Source: Mycobacterium sp. 852014-52450_SCH5900713 (lineage in GTDB: Bacteria; Actinomycetota; Actinomycetes; Mycobacteriales; Mycobacteriaceae). From it: 64,000 nt of DNA. Under the pieces are notes generated by a model. It worked only from the letters and a program-made list of their open reading frames with translations, was not told the DNA's origin and ran no database searches. The stretch is from contig NZ_LZIL01000074.1 of NCBI RefSeq assembly GCF_001667075.1, positions 1-64,000 of the forward strand. Reading direction: 5' to 3'. Shown in pieces: positions 25,133 through 33,423 of this stretch; position 1 is the stretch's first letter; each line of letters starts with the position of its first letter. A program made the translations under genes and the position numbers.

Positions 25133-25170
25133 TCGACAGGGGAGCGTTGACGTCCGGCGCCCAGGCGCGG

Positions 25171-26076
25171 TCAGCGCAGCGCTTGCTGCCAGGACAGAAT
25201 GCGTTCGGCCAGTTCAGGTCCGGAGTCTTCTTGGATGAAGTGACTGGCGCGGATGCGGGCGTGCGGCTGGCCCGCGGCCCCGGGGATGTGATTGATCAAG
25301 GGACGGTCCGCCTTGCCGAGGATGGGGTCGCGGGCGCCGAAGATGGCGAGGAAGGGCTTGTCCCATTGGCCCAGCGCTTTCCAGGCGGCCCTATTGGCGG
25401 GGATCGCCGGATCGTCCGGGGAGGTGGGCACCAGTTGCGGGAAGGCGCGGGCCCCGGCCTGATACGTCTTGTCGGGAAACGGCGCGTCGTACCCGGCCCG
25501 CACCCTGGCAGGAACGCGGCGGACGGTCCCCACGGAGACGATGCGGCCGGCGGGCAGCACGGGGGAGTAGCGCGCGAACGCCCGCCAGACGTGGAAGGCG
25601 GGTGGCGTCGGGCGGTCCGCGGTGGGCAGGAAACCGTTCGCCACCACGAGTCGAGCGATGCGGTCGCCCTGCTCGGCGGCGATGCGCAGCCCGATCAGCG
25701 ATCCCCAATCCTGCACGAACAGCGTCACGTCCTTGAGATTCAGGCGCTCGAACCAGGCGGTCACCCATTCGACGTGCCGCTGATAGGTGTAATCCTCCAT
25801 CCGGCTGGGCTTGTCCGACCGGCCAAAACCGATCAGGTCGGGCGCGAGTACCCGGTTTCCGGCGTCGGCCAGCGGCTGGATCATCGTCCGGTAGAGGTAG
25901 CTCCAGGTGGGTTCCCCATGCAGCAGCACGATCGGCGGCCCATCGGCCGGACCCTCGTCGAGGAAGTGCATGCTTAGCGGTTGGGTGTCGGTCGCTGCCA
26001 CGTCGATGTAGTTCGCTACGAACGGATAGCCCTCCAGGTTTTCGAATCGGGAGTCCGGGGTTCGTAGCACATGCAT
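25171..26076 (-). CDS. dhmA: Haloalkane dehalogenase-like alpha/beta hydrolase
   Basis: Protein of 301 residues. Halide-binding region HGEPTWSYLYRTMI near residue 60, nucleophile Asp in LFVQDWGSLIGLR near 123, acid Asp in AIFGARDPILGKAD near 252 and His in ASHFIQEDSGPELA near 281. This is the haloalkane dehalogenase arrangement. From memory M. tuberculosis Rv2296 (DhmA) is the orthologue, with the same start MHVLRTPDSRF and nearly the same length. ATG at 26076, after GGAGGAG, is therefore preferred to the longer frame. It converges on the dioxygenase gene. Confidence 0.85.
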   Translation of the reverse strand: MHVLRTPDSRFENLEGYPFVANYIDVAATDTQPLSMHFLDEGPADGPPIVLLHGEPTWSYLYRTMIQPLADAGNRVLAPDLIGFGRSDKPSRMEDYTYQRHVEWVTAWFERLNLKDVTLFVQDWGSLIGLRIAAEQGDRIARLVVANGFLPTADRPTPPAFHVWRAFARYSPVLPAGRIVSVGTVRRVPARVRAGYDAPFPDKTYQAGARAFPQLVPTSPDDPAIPANRAAWKALGQWDKPFLAIFGARDPILGKADRPLINHIPGAAGQPHARIRASHFIQEDSGPELAERILSWQQALR

Positions 26077-26114
26077 ATTCAGCTCCTCCGGTGGCGGGCG
26101 CCTTGAGTTAGCCT

Positions 26115-26130
26115 CTCGCGACAACGCGAG
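26115..26130. promoter_or_regulatory. Hairpin/operator between dhmA and the DUF2652 gene
   Basis: CTCGCG-ACAA-CGCGAG, an exact 6-bp inverted repeat in the 114-bp divergent gap, 39 bp from the dhmA start. It could be an operator or a leader hairpin. Confidence 0.35.
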
Positions 26131-26190
26131 TTCGTCTAGTGGGAGATTTCATTGGGCTAGTCGTCGCGCGGACATTAAACTGGTTCGTTC

Positions 26191-26919
26191 ATGGCGATTC
26201 GGCGCGCGGTCCTGATCATTGCCGACATCAGCGGCTACACCCACTACATGCAGTGGAACCGCACCCACCTGGCCCATGCGCAATTGACGGTGGCGGGTCT
26301 GCTGGAGTCGGTGATCGACGCCGGCAGAGGCCTGAAGCTGGCGAAGCTGGAGGGTGACGCCGCCTTCTTCTGGGCGCCCGACGGCGACGCCAAAGTGCTG
26401 GTGTGCGACCGGCTGTCCCGGATGCGGGAGGCGTTCATCGCCCGGCGTGAGCGCTTCCAAAAGGATCTCGCCTGCGAGTGTGCGAGTTGCGCGCAATTGG
26501 ACAAACTCTCATTGAAGTTCGTCGTCCACCAGGGCGAGGTGGCCGAGCAACGGGTGAAGCGTTACACGGAGCTCGCGGGCTTCGACGTCATCCTCGTGCA
26601 TCGCATGCTGAAAAATATGGTGCCCGTGATCGAATACGTGCTGATGACCGATCCCGTCGCGGCCTGTCTCGACGAACCGGTGCGCTCGCAGTGCAAACCG
26701 CTGATCCATATATTCGACGACATCGGGGAAACGTCGACGCACTACCTCGACCTCGCGACGTCGCAGGTCTCCCTTCCCGCACCCGACTCCAGCTTCCTGC
26801 GCCGGCTTGGGGCCACGGCCAAGCTGGAGTTGAATTCGCTGCCGTTCGTGCTCGGCTTCAAGCGGCCCGCCGAGGGCTTTCGCAACCTGGGCCGCGGCGC
26901 CGAAGAGATTCCGGCCTAG
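26191..26919 (+). CDS. DUF2652 protein (degenerate nucleotide-cyclase fold)
   Basis: Protein of 242 residues. The opening VLIIADISGYTHYMQWNRTH and then LKLAKLEGDAAFFWAP resemble the metal-binding strand and the following loop of class III adenylate cyclases, the basis for the DUF2652 family. The substrate-defining Lys/Asp and transition-state Asn/Arg of real cyclases are not obvious. A CxC-type pair (CECASCAQ, near residue 96) precedes FVVHQGEVAEQRVKR. Function unknown. The final four bases overlap the convergent aminotransferase gene. Confidence 0.7.
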   Translation: MAIRRAVLIIADISGYTHYMQWNRTHLAHAQLTVAGLLESVIDAGRGLKLAKLEGDAAFFWAPDGDAKVLVCDRLSRMREAFIARRERFQKDLACECASCAQLDKLSLKFVVHQGEVAEQRVKRYTELAGFDVILVHRMLKNMVPVIEYVLMTDPVAACLDEPVRSQCKPLIHIFDDIGETSTHYLDLATSQVSLPAPDSSFLRRLGATAKLELNSLPFVLGFKRPAEGFRNLGRGAEEIPA

Positions 26920-28115
26920 CCCGCATCGGCGAGGGCGCGGCCCATCCGCGACACGGCCTCGGAGAGGATGGCCCCCGAGGTCGCGAAGTTCAGCCGGACG
27001 TGCCCCGCGCCGCCGGTGCCGAAGACGTGGCCGGAGCTGAGCGCCACCCGCGCATGGTCGAGGAACCACTGGGCGGGCCCGGACATGTCGGCCACTACCG
27101 CAAGCCCATCGGCGGCGTCTTCGGTGAAGCCCAGCTCCCGGCAATCCAGCCACCCGAGGTAAGTCCCTTGCGGCCATTGGTATTTCACCTTCGGCAGCTG
27201 CTCGGCGACCAGGTCGCCGAGCAGCGACCGGTTTCGATCCAGGCCGCGCAGCAGGTCGTCGAGCCAGTCGCCACCGGTTCGGAAGGCCTCGGCGTGGGCG
27301 ATGACGCCGAGGTGGCTCGGCCCGTGGCTGACCTCTTCCGGCATCCGGTGCAGGTCCGCGACCGCCTCCGGTCCGGCGATGGCCAGCGCCGCCTTGAGTC
27401 CGGACAGGCTCCAGGCCTTGGATGCGGACGTCAGAGCGAAGGCGTTCTCCGCGCCGGGCACCGTCAGGTACGGGGTGAACCGCAAGCCCGACAAGACGAC
27501 GGGCGCGTGAATCTCGTCCGACACCACCCGGACGCCGAACCGGCGGGCGAGTTCGGCGATGGCCCCGAGTTCGTCGGCCGTATGCACCGTTCCGGTGGGA
27601 TTGTGCGGGTTGCACAACAGGTACGCGGCGTTTCCACCGCGCCCTTGGGCGCGTGCGAAGGCGTCCGCCAACGCGTCCAGATCGACTCGGCCTTCGGCGT
27701 TGAGCGGCGCTTCCACGACGTGGCGGCCGTCGTGCGTGACGAAGGCATAGAACGGGGCGTACACCGGCGGGTTGACGATGACGGCGTCGCCGCGGTCGGT
27801 GACCAGACGTAACAGCTCGACGGCGCCGAGCATGACGTCCGGGACGATCGCGGTGCGACTGACCTCCAGGTCGTGCCACTGCCAACGCTCCGACGCGAAT
27901 TGACCGACCGCTTCGGCCAGTGCGGTGCCGCACGGATATCCGGTGTCACCGTTGTCGATGGCCGCCCGCAGGGCGTCGGCCACGGTGGGTGCCAGCATGA
28001 CGTCCATCTCGGCGACCCACAGCGGCAGGACATCGGCCGGATGCGCGCGCCATTTCATGCTCGTGCGGAGCTGCAGTTGCTGCAGCGTGAGCTCCTCGAG
28101 CGGGTTAAACGTCAC
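26916..28115 (-). CDS. PatB/MalY-type PLP-dependent C-S lyase / aminotransferase
   Basis: Fold type I PLP enzyme of 399 residues. Landmarks are PLWVAEMDVMLAPTVADAL near residue 30 (MalY/PatB signature), LLCNPHNPTGTVH near 170, VVSDEIHAPVVLSG near 200 and the PLP lysine in ALTSASKAWSLSGLKAA near 238. Members split cystathionine or cysteine conjugates (beta-lyase) or transaminate. M. tuberculosis Rv2294 is the likely counterpart. I chose GTG at 28115 (VTFNPLEELTLQQL); the open frame to 28637 runs through unrelated DNA. Confidence 0.88.
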   Translation of the reverse strand: MTFNPLEELTLQQLQLRTSMKWRAHPADVLPLWVAEMDVMLAPTVADALRAAIDNGDTGYPCGTALAEAVGQFASERWQWHDLEVSRTAIVPDVMLGAVELLRLVTDRGDAVIVNPPVYAPFYAFVTHDGRHVVEAPLNAEGRVDLDALADAFARAQGRGGNAAYLLCNPHNPTGTVHTADELGAIAELARRFGVRVVSDEIHAPVVLSGLRFTPYLTVPGAENAFALTSASKAWSLSGLKAALAIAGPEAVADLHRMPEEVSHGPSHLGVIAHAEAFRTGGDWLDDLLRGLDRNRSLLGDLVAEQLPKVKYQWPQGTYLGWLDCRELGFTEDAADGLAVVADMSGPAQWFLDHARVALSSGHVFGTGGAGHVRLNFATSGAILSEAVSRMGRALADAG

Positions 28116-28159
28116 GCCCGCAGAGTAACCGGCGAGCCCTACCCGCCGACAAACGCGTG

Positions 28160-28372
28160 TTACGGGATCGTCAACGGCAGGTCCACCGAACTGAGCAATC
28201 CCGGTTCTGCCGCAACGACATACGGCACGGCGTTGACGACGCGCATCGCGGTGGCGACCATCGCGCCGGCCCCGGAAGTCATTCCGCCGACTCCGGCCTT
28301 GCGCAGGTCCTTGAGCGTCGCGGCCAGCGTGCAATCGATGTCGGGGTCGCCGCTGATCATCACGCGCCCCCG
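28160..28372 (-). pseudogene. C-terminal remnant of a dihydrodipicolinate-reductase-like gene
   Basis: A frame of about 70 residues ends at TAA 28160 and resembles only the last part of the DapB-N-like NAD(P)H-dependent dehydrogenases common in mycobacteria: RVMISGDPDIDCTLAATLK, then TAMRVVNAVPYVVAAEPGLL and a final DLPLTIP. The body and start of the gene are missing. Upstream, the frame continues only into unrelated sequence of the scar. Family assignment is from the T-A-M-x-x-V-N-A-(I/V)-P pattern; truncated state is seen directly. Confidence 0.6.
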
Positions 28373-28429
28373 GGCCTGCTGAGCTCGCTGGACATTCCCA
28401 CGACGCTGCCGCTTTACGCCTTCGGCTGA
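28373..28429 (+). pseudogene. Opposed second C-terminal remnant, same family
   Basis: On the plus strand the frame ending at TGA 28429 reads PGLLSSLDIPTTLPLYAFG, which aligns with PGLLSSVDLPLTIP at the end of the minus-strand remnant. The two remnants point away from each other and abut near 28372. No start or upstream part exists on the plus strand. Confidence 0.45.
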
Positions 28430-28474
28430 GCGTGTAACGTGCATCACCAAGATTAGGCCACCTAGGAGTTTGCC

Positions 28475-29449
28475 GTGTACACACTGCGCTTCGACATGCG
28501 CGATCCCGAATGGGCCGCGCCCCCAACCGATCTGTACGCCGCGGCGCCCGAAATGTGCGCCTGGGCCGAGGAGCACGGCGGTCTAGCCGCCGTGCTGTGC
28601 GAGCATCACGGGTCGGAGGACGGCTATCTGCCGTCACCGCTACTGCTGGCCTCGGCGGTGGCCGGGCGAACGCAGCGCCTGGCGCTGAGCCTGATCCTGA
28701 TTCTTCCGTTCTACGAAACCGTGCGTCTCGCCGAGGACATGGCGGTCCTCGACATCATCAGCAACGGGCGGACGTCCTACATCTTAGCTTTGGGCTATCG
28801 GCCCGAGGAGTTCGAGCAATTCGGCGTGCCGATCAAGACGCGTGGCCGCCTCTGCGACGAGAAACTCGCGCTGTTACGGCGACTGCTTGCCGGTGAAACC
28901 GTCATCGAGGACGGACGGCGGATCACCGTGACACCGCGCCCGCTGACTCCCGGCGGGCCGGGCCTGATGTGGGGCGGCGGAACGTTGGCGGCGGCCCGGC
29001 GGGCCGGCAGGTATGGCCTGGGCATGCTGGGCAACGCCAACGCGCCGGGCATGCAGGAAGCCTACGAAGAGGCCTGCCGCGAGCACGGCCATCAGCCCGG
29101 GCCTACCTTCTTTCCCGACCGCGACACGCCCTCGGTCGTCTTCGTCGCCGACGACGTGGATCAGGCGTGGAAAGAGATCGGCGAGCATCTGCTGCACGAT
29201 GTCCGCACCTATGCCGCGTGGAACCCCGGCGACGAGACGACGGCGGGATTCAGCCACGTCAACACCGTGGACGAGCTGCGTGCGACCGGGACATCGCACG
29301 TGATTATCTCTGTCCCCGAAGCGGTTTCGCGGGTCCGCGCCGGCCAGGTCCTCAACCTGTCGCCGCTGTGCGGCGGGCTGCCGCCGGACATCGCGTGGCC
29401 GTATCTCAAGCGAGTGGGCGAGGCTGTGCTGCCGCAGGCTCTTGGGTGA
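28475..29449 (+). CDS. LLM class flavin/F420-dependent oxidoreductase
   Basis: Luciferase-like protein of 324 residues starting with GTG after TAGGAG. Landmarks: LAAVLCEHHGSEDGYLPSPL near residue 38, LALSLILILPFYETVRLAED near 68, GRTSYILALGYRPEEFEQFG near 98 and MWGGGTLAAARRAGRYGLGM near 164. The E-H-H-G pattern is typical of mycobacterial LLM enzymes. Substrate unknown. It ends one base before the convergent AveC-like gene. Confidence 0.8.
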   Translation: MYTLRFDMRDPEWAAPPTDLYAAAPEMCAWAEEHGGLAAVLCEHHGSEDGYLPSPLLLASAVAGRTQRLALSLILILPFYETVRLAEDMAVLDIISNGRTSYILALGYRPEEFEQFGVPIKTRGRLCDEKLALLRRLLAGETVIEDGRRITVTPRPLTPGGPGLMWGGGTLAAARRAGRYGLGMLGNANAPGMQEAYEEACREHGHQPGPTFFPDRDTPSVVFVADDVDQAWKEIGEHLLHDVRTYAAWNPGDETTAGFSHVNTVDELRATGTSHVIISVPEAVSRVRAGQVLNLSPLCGGLPPDIAWPYLKRVGEAVLPQALG

Positions 29450-29450
29450 C

Positions 29451-30236
29451 CTACTTGGGTTGATTCGGCACGCCCGGAAACAACTGCTCCGTCGGGCCCG
29501 CGGTCACCCAGCCGCCCAGCTTCGTCACCAGGTGCGGCGCGAAAACCGCGCCATAGAGGACGTTTCCGACGACGATCACAGCGGCGACGGACAGCAGCGA
29601 CGAGCCCAGGCGGCTCTTCGACCTGTTTTCGGCCCACATCTCGATGACGTTTCGTCCTTGCGGGTCGGTGCGGCCCAGCAGATAGGTGAAGACCATCATC
29701 TGGATCGCCATCGCGAGGGAGTCGTACAGCGGGTACTGATGCACGGTGCCCTCGCGGATCGCCAGCCCGGGAATCACCCGGCCGTAGTAGAACACGCCGA
29801 GCTTCGCGCCCAGGAATCCGTTGAAGAACAGCGCCCAGCAGAAGCCGACGATAAGGCCTACCACCAACAACGTTGGGGGCCTGCGCCATCCGAACCGTCC
29901 GCTCAACCATCGCCCGAGCGCGGTGCCGGTCACGGCCGGCAGCACAAAGTAGGAGATGTAGCCGACGGGAACGAACAACGGCAGTCCACCCCACGTCACA
30001 TTCAGCGGCCACCACGACGGCATGCGCGGGATGGCCGGCGGGAACTGTGCATACATCGCCCAGTCGTAGGGGGCCTCGATCCACGAAAACGACATCGCCG
30101 ATATGCACAGCAGCAGGAGGGGGTGGAGACGGCGCCGCCGAACGCTGAGGTACACGCCGAGGGCGGTGAACCCGATGCCCCCGACGAGCGCGAAGTCACT
30201 CGCCGCCTGCATCACGGGCGTCATCTGGGAGCTCAC
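29451..30236 (-). CDS. Spirocyclase AveC-like membrane protein
   Basis: Integral membrane protein of 261 residues with about six helices. Landmarks FSWIEAPYDWAMYAQFPPAI, TWGGLPLFVPVGYISYFVLP and EGTVHQYPLYDSLAMAIQMM match the AveC-like family annotated in actinobacteria. AveC itself acts as spirocyclase/dehydratase in avermectin biosynthesis; mycobacterial members are uncharacterised. GTG start overlaps the stop of a 36-codon upstream gene. The pair is divergent from TetR-P450, suggesting a common regulon. Confidence 0.75.
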   Translation of the reverse strand: MSSQMTPVMQAASDFALVGGIGFTALGVYLSVRRRRLHPLLLLCISAMSFSWIEAPYDWAMYAQFPPAIPRMPSWWPLNVTWGGLPLFVPVGYISYFVLPAVTGTALGRWLSGRFGWRRPPTLLVVGLIVGFCWALFFNGFLGAKLGVFYYGRVIPGLAIREGTVHQYPLYDSLAMAIQMMVFTYLLGRTDPQGRNVIEMWAENRSKSRLGSSLLSVAAVIVVGNVLYGAVFAPHLVTKLGGWVTAGPTEQLFPGVPNQPK

Positions 30237-30343
30237 TGGTCGTTCCCCGGGGTCCGGCGCGCCTGCGGGTCAAAGCGCAGCACCAGCCCGAAGATCACGA
30301 CGATCAGCCCGAACAGCGTGCCCAGCATGATGACGGCGCCCAC
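30233..30343 (-). CDS. 36-residue membrane peptide coupled to the AveC-like gene
   Basis: GTG at 30343 opens MGAVIMLGTLFGLIVVIFGL, a single hydrophobic helix, followed by VLRFDPQARRTPGNDQ, a basic/polar cytoplasmic-type tail. Its TGA overlaps the GTG of the AveC-like gene by 4 bp (GTGA), so it is positioned for translational coupling. GAAGGGG lies upstream at acceptable spacing. Codons are GC-ending. It may be a small accessory subunit of the AveC-like protein. Confidence 0.6.
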   Translation of the reverse strand: MGAVIMLGTLFGLIVVIFGLVLRFDPQARRTPGNDQ

Positions 30344-30370
30344 GGTCGCACCCCTTCGCTCGACTCATTA

Positions 30371-30386
30371 GATAGTGCACACTATC
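30371..30386. promoter_or_regulatory. Operator between AveC-like and TetR genes
   Basis: GATAGTG-CA-CACTATC, an exact 7+7 inverted repeat, flanked by TTA on the left and C-TAA on the right, 36 bp before the TetR start and 28 bp before the membrane-peptide start. It is the obvious TetR binding site for both directions. Confidence 0.75.
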
Positions 30387-30421
30387 CTAAAGGCAGTCAA
30401 CAATCGGCGAGGAGCGAAACT

Positions 30422-31087
30422 GTGCCCCAGCGGCCACCCAGCACGAAGCCCGGCGCGGCGGAAGCGCCGGCCCCGGCTAACCGCCGACCGCGTGGCGCTC
30501 CGCGCAAGCTGCTGCTCGACAGCGCTCGGGCGCGCTTCGCCCGCCAGGACTACCGCAGCACGACCACGCGTGAAATCGCCCAGGCCGCAGGCGTTACCGA
30601 GCATTTGTTGTTCCGCCACTTTGGTTCGAAGGCGGCGTTGTTCCGCGAAGCGCTCGTCCAGCCGTTTATCGACTTCGTCGCCGAGTTCGGCCGGACCTGG
30701 CAATCGGTGGTCCCCGAGGAGACCGACGAGCAAGACCTGGCCCGGCACTTCGTCGGACAGCTCTACGACGTCTTCGTCGAACACCAGGGTCTGCTGCTGA
30801 CGCTGATGGCGTCGGAGGCGCTCAGCGAGGAGGAGAAGGCCGACGCCGGCATCGCCGATATCAGGCGGGCGATCACGGCGCTCGGGGAGATCAGCGCGGA
30901 GGGCATGCATCTGCGAGGGCTGCGGTCGGACCACCCCGACCTGCCCGCTCACTCGACGGTGGCAATGATCGCCGGGATGGCCGCGTTGCGCTCCACCTAC
31001 TTCGGCGCCAAGCCGCCGTCTCGAGAGGTCATCGTCGAAGAACTCACCCAGGCGATCCTGCATGGCTTCCTACACCGAAACGACTGA
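30422..31087 (+). CDS. TetR family regulator
   Basis: Protein of 221 residues with a Pro/Ala-rich N-terminal extension (about 25 residues) before the HTH: LLLDSARARFARQDYRSTTT then AQAAGVTEHLLFRHFGSKAALF. GTG start. The C-terminal helical domain would bind the inducer. It is followed after 15 bp by a cytochrome P450 gene and divergent from the AveC-like gene, with a palindromic operator between. Inference: a repressor of both. Confidence 0.87.
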   Translation: MPQRPPSTKPGAAEAPAPANRRPRGAPRKLLLDSARARFARQDYRSTTTREIAQAAGVTEHLLFRHFGSKAALFREALVQPFIDFVAEFGRTWQSVVPEETDEQDLARHFVGQLYDVFVEHQGLLLTLMASEALSEEEKADAGIADIRRAITALGEISAEGMHLRGLRSDHPDLPAHSTVAMIAGMAALRSTYFGAKPPSREVIVEELTQAILHGFLHRND

Positions 31088-31102
31088 GCGAAGGGACTGA
31101 AA

Positions 31103-32305
31103 ATGGCGGGCACCAGCACGATCGACTTGTACTACGACCCGTTCGACTCCGACATCGACGACAACCCGTACCCGGTGTGGAAGCGCATGCGCGACGAGGC
31201 GCCGCTGTACTACAACGAGAAATACAATTTCTTCGCGCTGAGCCGCTACGACGACGTGGCGCGTGAACTGCCGAACTGGCAGACCTACCGATCCGGGCGC
31301 GGGACCACGGCCGACATCTTGTTCGCCAATATCGAAGTGCCACCGGGCATTCTGCTGTTCGAAGACCCGCCGTTGCACGACCTGCACCGCCGCTTGCTGT
31401 CCCGTGTCTTCACGCCGCGGCGCATGCTGGCCGTGGAGAGCCTGGTGCGCGGCTTCTGTGTCCGGGAGCTGGATCCGCTGGTCGGTGCCGGCGGCTTCGA
31501 CTTCATCGCCGATCTCGGGGCGATGATGCCGATGCGGACCATCGGTTACCTGTTGGGCATTCCGGAGCAGGATCAGGCGAAGATCCGCGATCGAGGCGGG
31601 GCTTACATCGAGTTGTCCGAGGAGCGCGACCCGGCCGCGGTGAACGCGAAGCTGTTCGAGGAAAGCATCGTGGTGTTCGCCGAGTACATCGAATGGCGGG
31701 CCGATCACCCGTCCGACGACCTGATGACCGACCTGTTGCGGGCCGAGATCGAGGAACCCGACGGCACCCGGCGGCCCTTGTCGCGGACCGAGGTGCTGGC
31801 CTACACCGCCATGATCGCCGGCGCCGGGAACGAGACCACGGCCCGGCTGATCGGCTTCATGGGACAGCTGCTGTCCGATCACCCGGATCAGCGCCGCGAA
31901 CTGGTCGCCGACCCGTCCCTGATCCCCGGCGCGGTCGAGGAGACGTTGCGCTACGAGCCACCCTCGCCGGTGCAGGCCCGCTACGTGGCCCAGGACGCCG
32001 AGCTCTACGGTCGCGTCGTGCCCGAGGGCTCATACATGTTGCTGCTCAACGGTTCTGCCAACCGCGATGATCGGCACTTCACGGATCCGGACCGCTACGA
32101 CATCCACCGCGGGGGCGGCCACCTGAGCTTCGGGCAGGGCCTGCACTTTTGCCTGGGCTCCGCGCTGGCGCGGATGGAAGGCCGCGTGGCCCTCGAAGAG
32201 GTCCTCAAGCGCTGGCCCGACTGGGAAGTCGACTACGCCAACGCCCAGCGCGCGCACACCGCGAGCGTACGGGGCTGGGCGCGCCTGCCCGTCGTCACCG
32301 GCTGA
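31103..32305 (+). CDS. Cytochrome P450
   Basis: Protein of 400 residues, the usual bacterial length. The I-helix O2-activation motif is MIAGAGNETTARLIGF near residue 240, the ExxR motif in VEETLRYEPPSPVQARYV near 282, and the heme-binding loop LSFGQGLHFCLGSALARMEG near 343 with the thiolate Cys. All catalytic elements are intact. It hydroxylates an unknown substrate using ferredoxin and reductase encoded elsewhere. It is likely cotranscribed with TetR (15-bp gap). CYP family cannot be assigned without a search. Confidence 0.93.
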   Translation: MAGTSTIDLYYDPFDSDIDDNPYPVWKRMRDEAPLYYNEKYNFFALSRYDDVARELPNWQTYRSGRGTTADILFANIEVPPGILLFEDPPLHDLHRRLLSRVFTPRRMLAVESLVRGFCVRELDPLVGAGGFDFIADLGAMMPMRTIGYLLGIPEQDQAKIRDRGGAYIELSEERDPAAVNAKLFEESIVVFAEYIEWRADHPSDDLMTDLLRAEIEEPDGTRRPLSRTEVLAYTAMIAGAGNETTARLIGFMGQLLSDHPDQRRELVADPSLIPGAVEETLRYEPPSPVQARYVAQDAELYGRVVPEGSYMLLLNGSANRDDRHFTDPDRYDIHRGGGHLSFGQGLHFCLGSALARMEGRVALEEVLKRWPDWEVDYANAQRAHTASVRGWARLPVVTG

Positions 32306-32313
32306 CGCTTCCG

Positions 32314-32372
32314 GCTCGAGTGTGCGGCCAGCCGCACACTCGAGCTCGAACGTGCGGCCAGCCGCACACTCG
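32314..32372. repeat. Tandem hairpins between convergent P450 and hydrolase genes
   Basis: First hairpin: GCTCGAGTGTGCGGC (32314-32328), CA, then its exact complement (32331-32345), a 15-bp stem. The second, 30 bp on, repeats the core GTGCGGC-CA-GCCGCAC (32352-32367) with one mismatch in the outer arm. Position between convergent genes suggests a bidirectional terminator; sequence similarity of the two suggests a repeat element. Confidence 0.75.
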
Positions 32373-32378
32373 GCCGGG

Positions 32379-33407
32379 CTAGGTGGCGCTTTGGTCTACG
32401 AGCACCGCGCCGTCGGGCTGGTTGCCGAGAGTCTGCAGCGGAATGTCGCCGCCCTGGGCCGTGAGCCGAACGATCTCGGCAAGTTGGCCGGGGGCGTCGC
32501 ATTGCAGGTAGTGGTCGGCGCCGGGCACCACCCAGTAGCGGTTGCGGCCGGGCTTGTTCTTCAGATACGTCTGCCAGACATGATTGGGGACGCGTAGCGG
32601 CGCGACGTTGTCATGCAGCCCCCACACCACGGTGGTGTTGACCGGGCTCCTGGAAAGTGCCTCGAGCCAACCTGTTTCGTCCGCGGCACGCTCGTGCAGG
32701 TATTGGATGGTGTCGGGCAGCACGCGGATTCCGTCGTTGTGGGCGAAGCACTTCGCCAGCGTAGCGATCTCGGGGTCGTCCGTTGTCCGCCGCGGCATGA
32801 AGGTGCTGGCTCCCAGGCCGGCCGCCAGCAACTGCGGCGTCGTTGCCTTCGCGGTGGGCCGGCCGGTCGCGGGGTCGAGCAGCGCGGTCTGGAATGCGGT
32901 GAGGTTGGACAGCGGCAGGTAGATGTTGGCGTTCGTCACGATGAGGTCGACGGGCGCGGCCGGCGGATCCAGGGCGGCCAGCATTTCCAGTGCAATCATG
33001 CCGACGCTGCTGCCGCGGTCGTGGGTGAGCATGCGGTATTCGGTCAGATTCCACACCTGGGTGATCGCGTAGACGAGCAGACGCGCGTCGTCGTAGAGCG
33101 AATACACATACGGCTCGGCCGGCTTGTCGGACAGGCCGTAACCCGGGAAGTCCAGCAGGTAGATGTCGAACTCGGAACCCAATTCAGCGGCCAGGGCGAA
33201 AAAGTCGATGCTCGACGTCGGGAAGCCGTGCACGATGACCAGGGCGGGGGCGCCGGGTGTGCCGCAGCGGCGACTGAACACCGCGACTTCGTGCGCATCG
33301 TTGGCGGCGGTCGTTGACCGCCAACGCAGTTCAGTGCCGCCGGTTTGCCACTCCGCGAAGATGTCCAAGCTGCCAGCATCGCAGAGCCGACGACGGTAGA
33401 CAACCAT
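32379..33407 (-). CDS. Epoxide hydrolase/haloalkane dehalogenase-like alpha/beta hydrolase
   Basis: Protein of 342 residues. LVIVHGFPTSSIDFFALAAE near residue 57 is the oxyanion region, the nucleophile position is Asp in RMLTHDRGSSVGMIALEM near 130 (an aspartate, as in epoxide hydrolases and dehalogenases), the acid is in VVWGLHDNVAPLRVP near 266 and the His in VPGADHYLQCDAPGQ near 304. The reaction (epoxide or halide) cannot be separated from sequence alone. ATG at 33407; the neighbouring P450 on the opposite strand could in principle supply epoxides. Confidence 0.78.
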   Translation of the reverse strand: MVVYRRRLCDAGSLDIFAEWQTGGTELRWRSTTAANDAHEVAVFSRRCGTPGAPALVIVHGFPTSSIDFFALAAELGSEFDIYLLDFPGYGLSDKPAEPYVYSLYDDARLLVYAITQVWNLTEYRMLTHDRGSSVGMIALEMLAALDPPAAPVDLIVTNANIYLPLSNLTAFQTALLDPATGRPTAKATTPQLLAAGLGASTFMPRRTTDDPEIATLAKCFAHNDGIRVLPDTIQYLHERAADETGWLEALSRSPVNTTVVWGLHDNVAPLRVPNHVWQTYLKNKPGRNRYWVVPGADHYLQCDAPGQLAEIVRLTAQGGDIPLQTLGNQPDGAVLVDQSAT

Positions 33408-33423
33408 CTCCGCGGCCCGGCAG

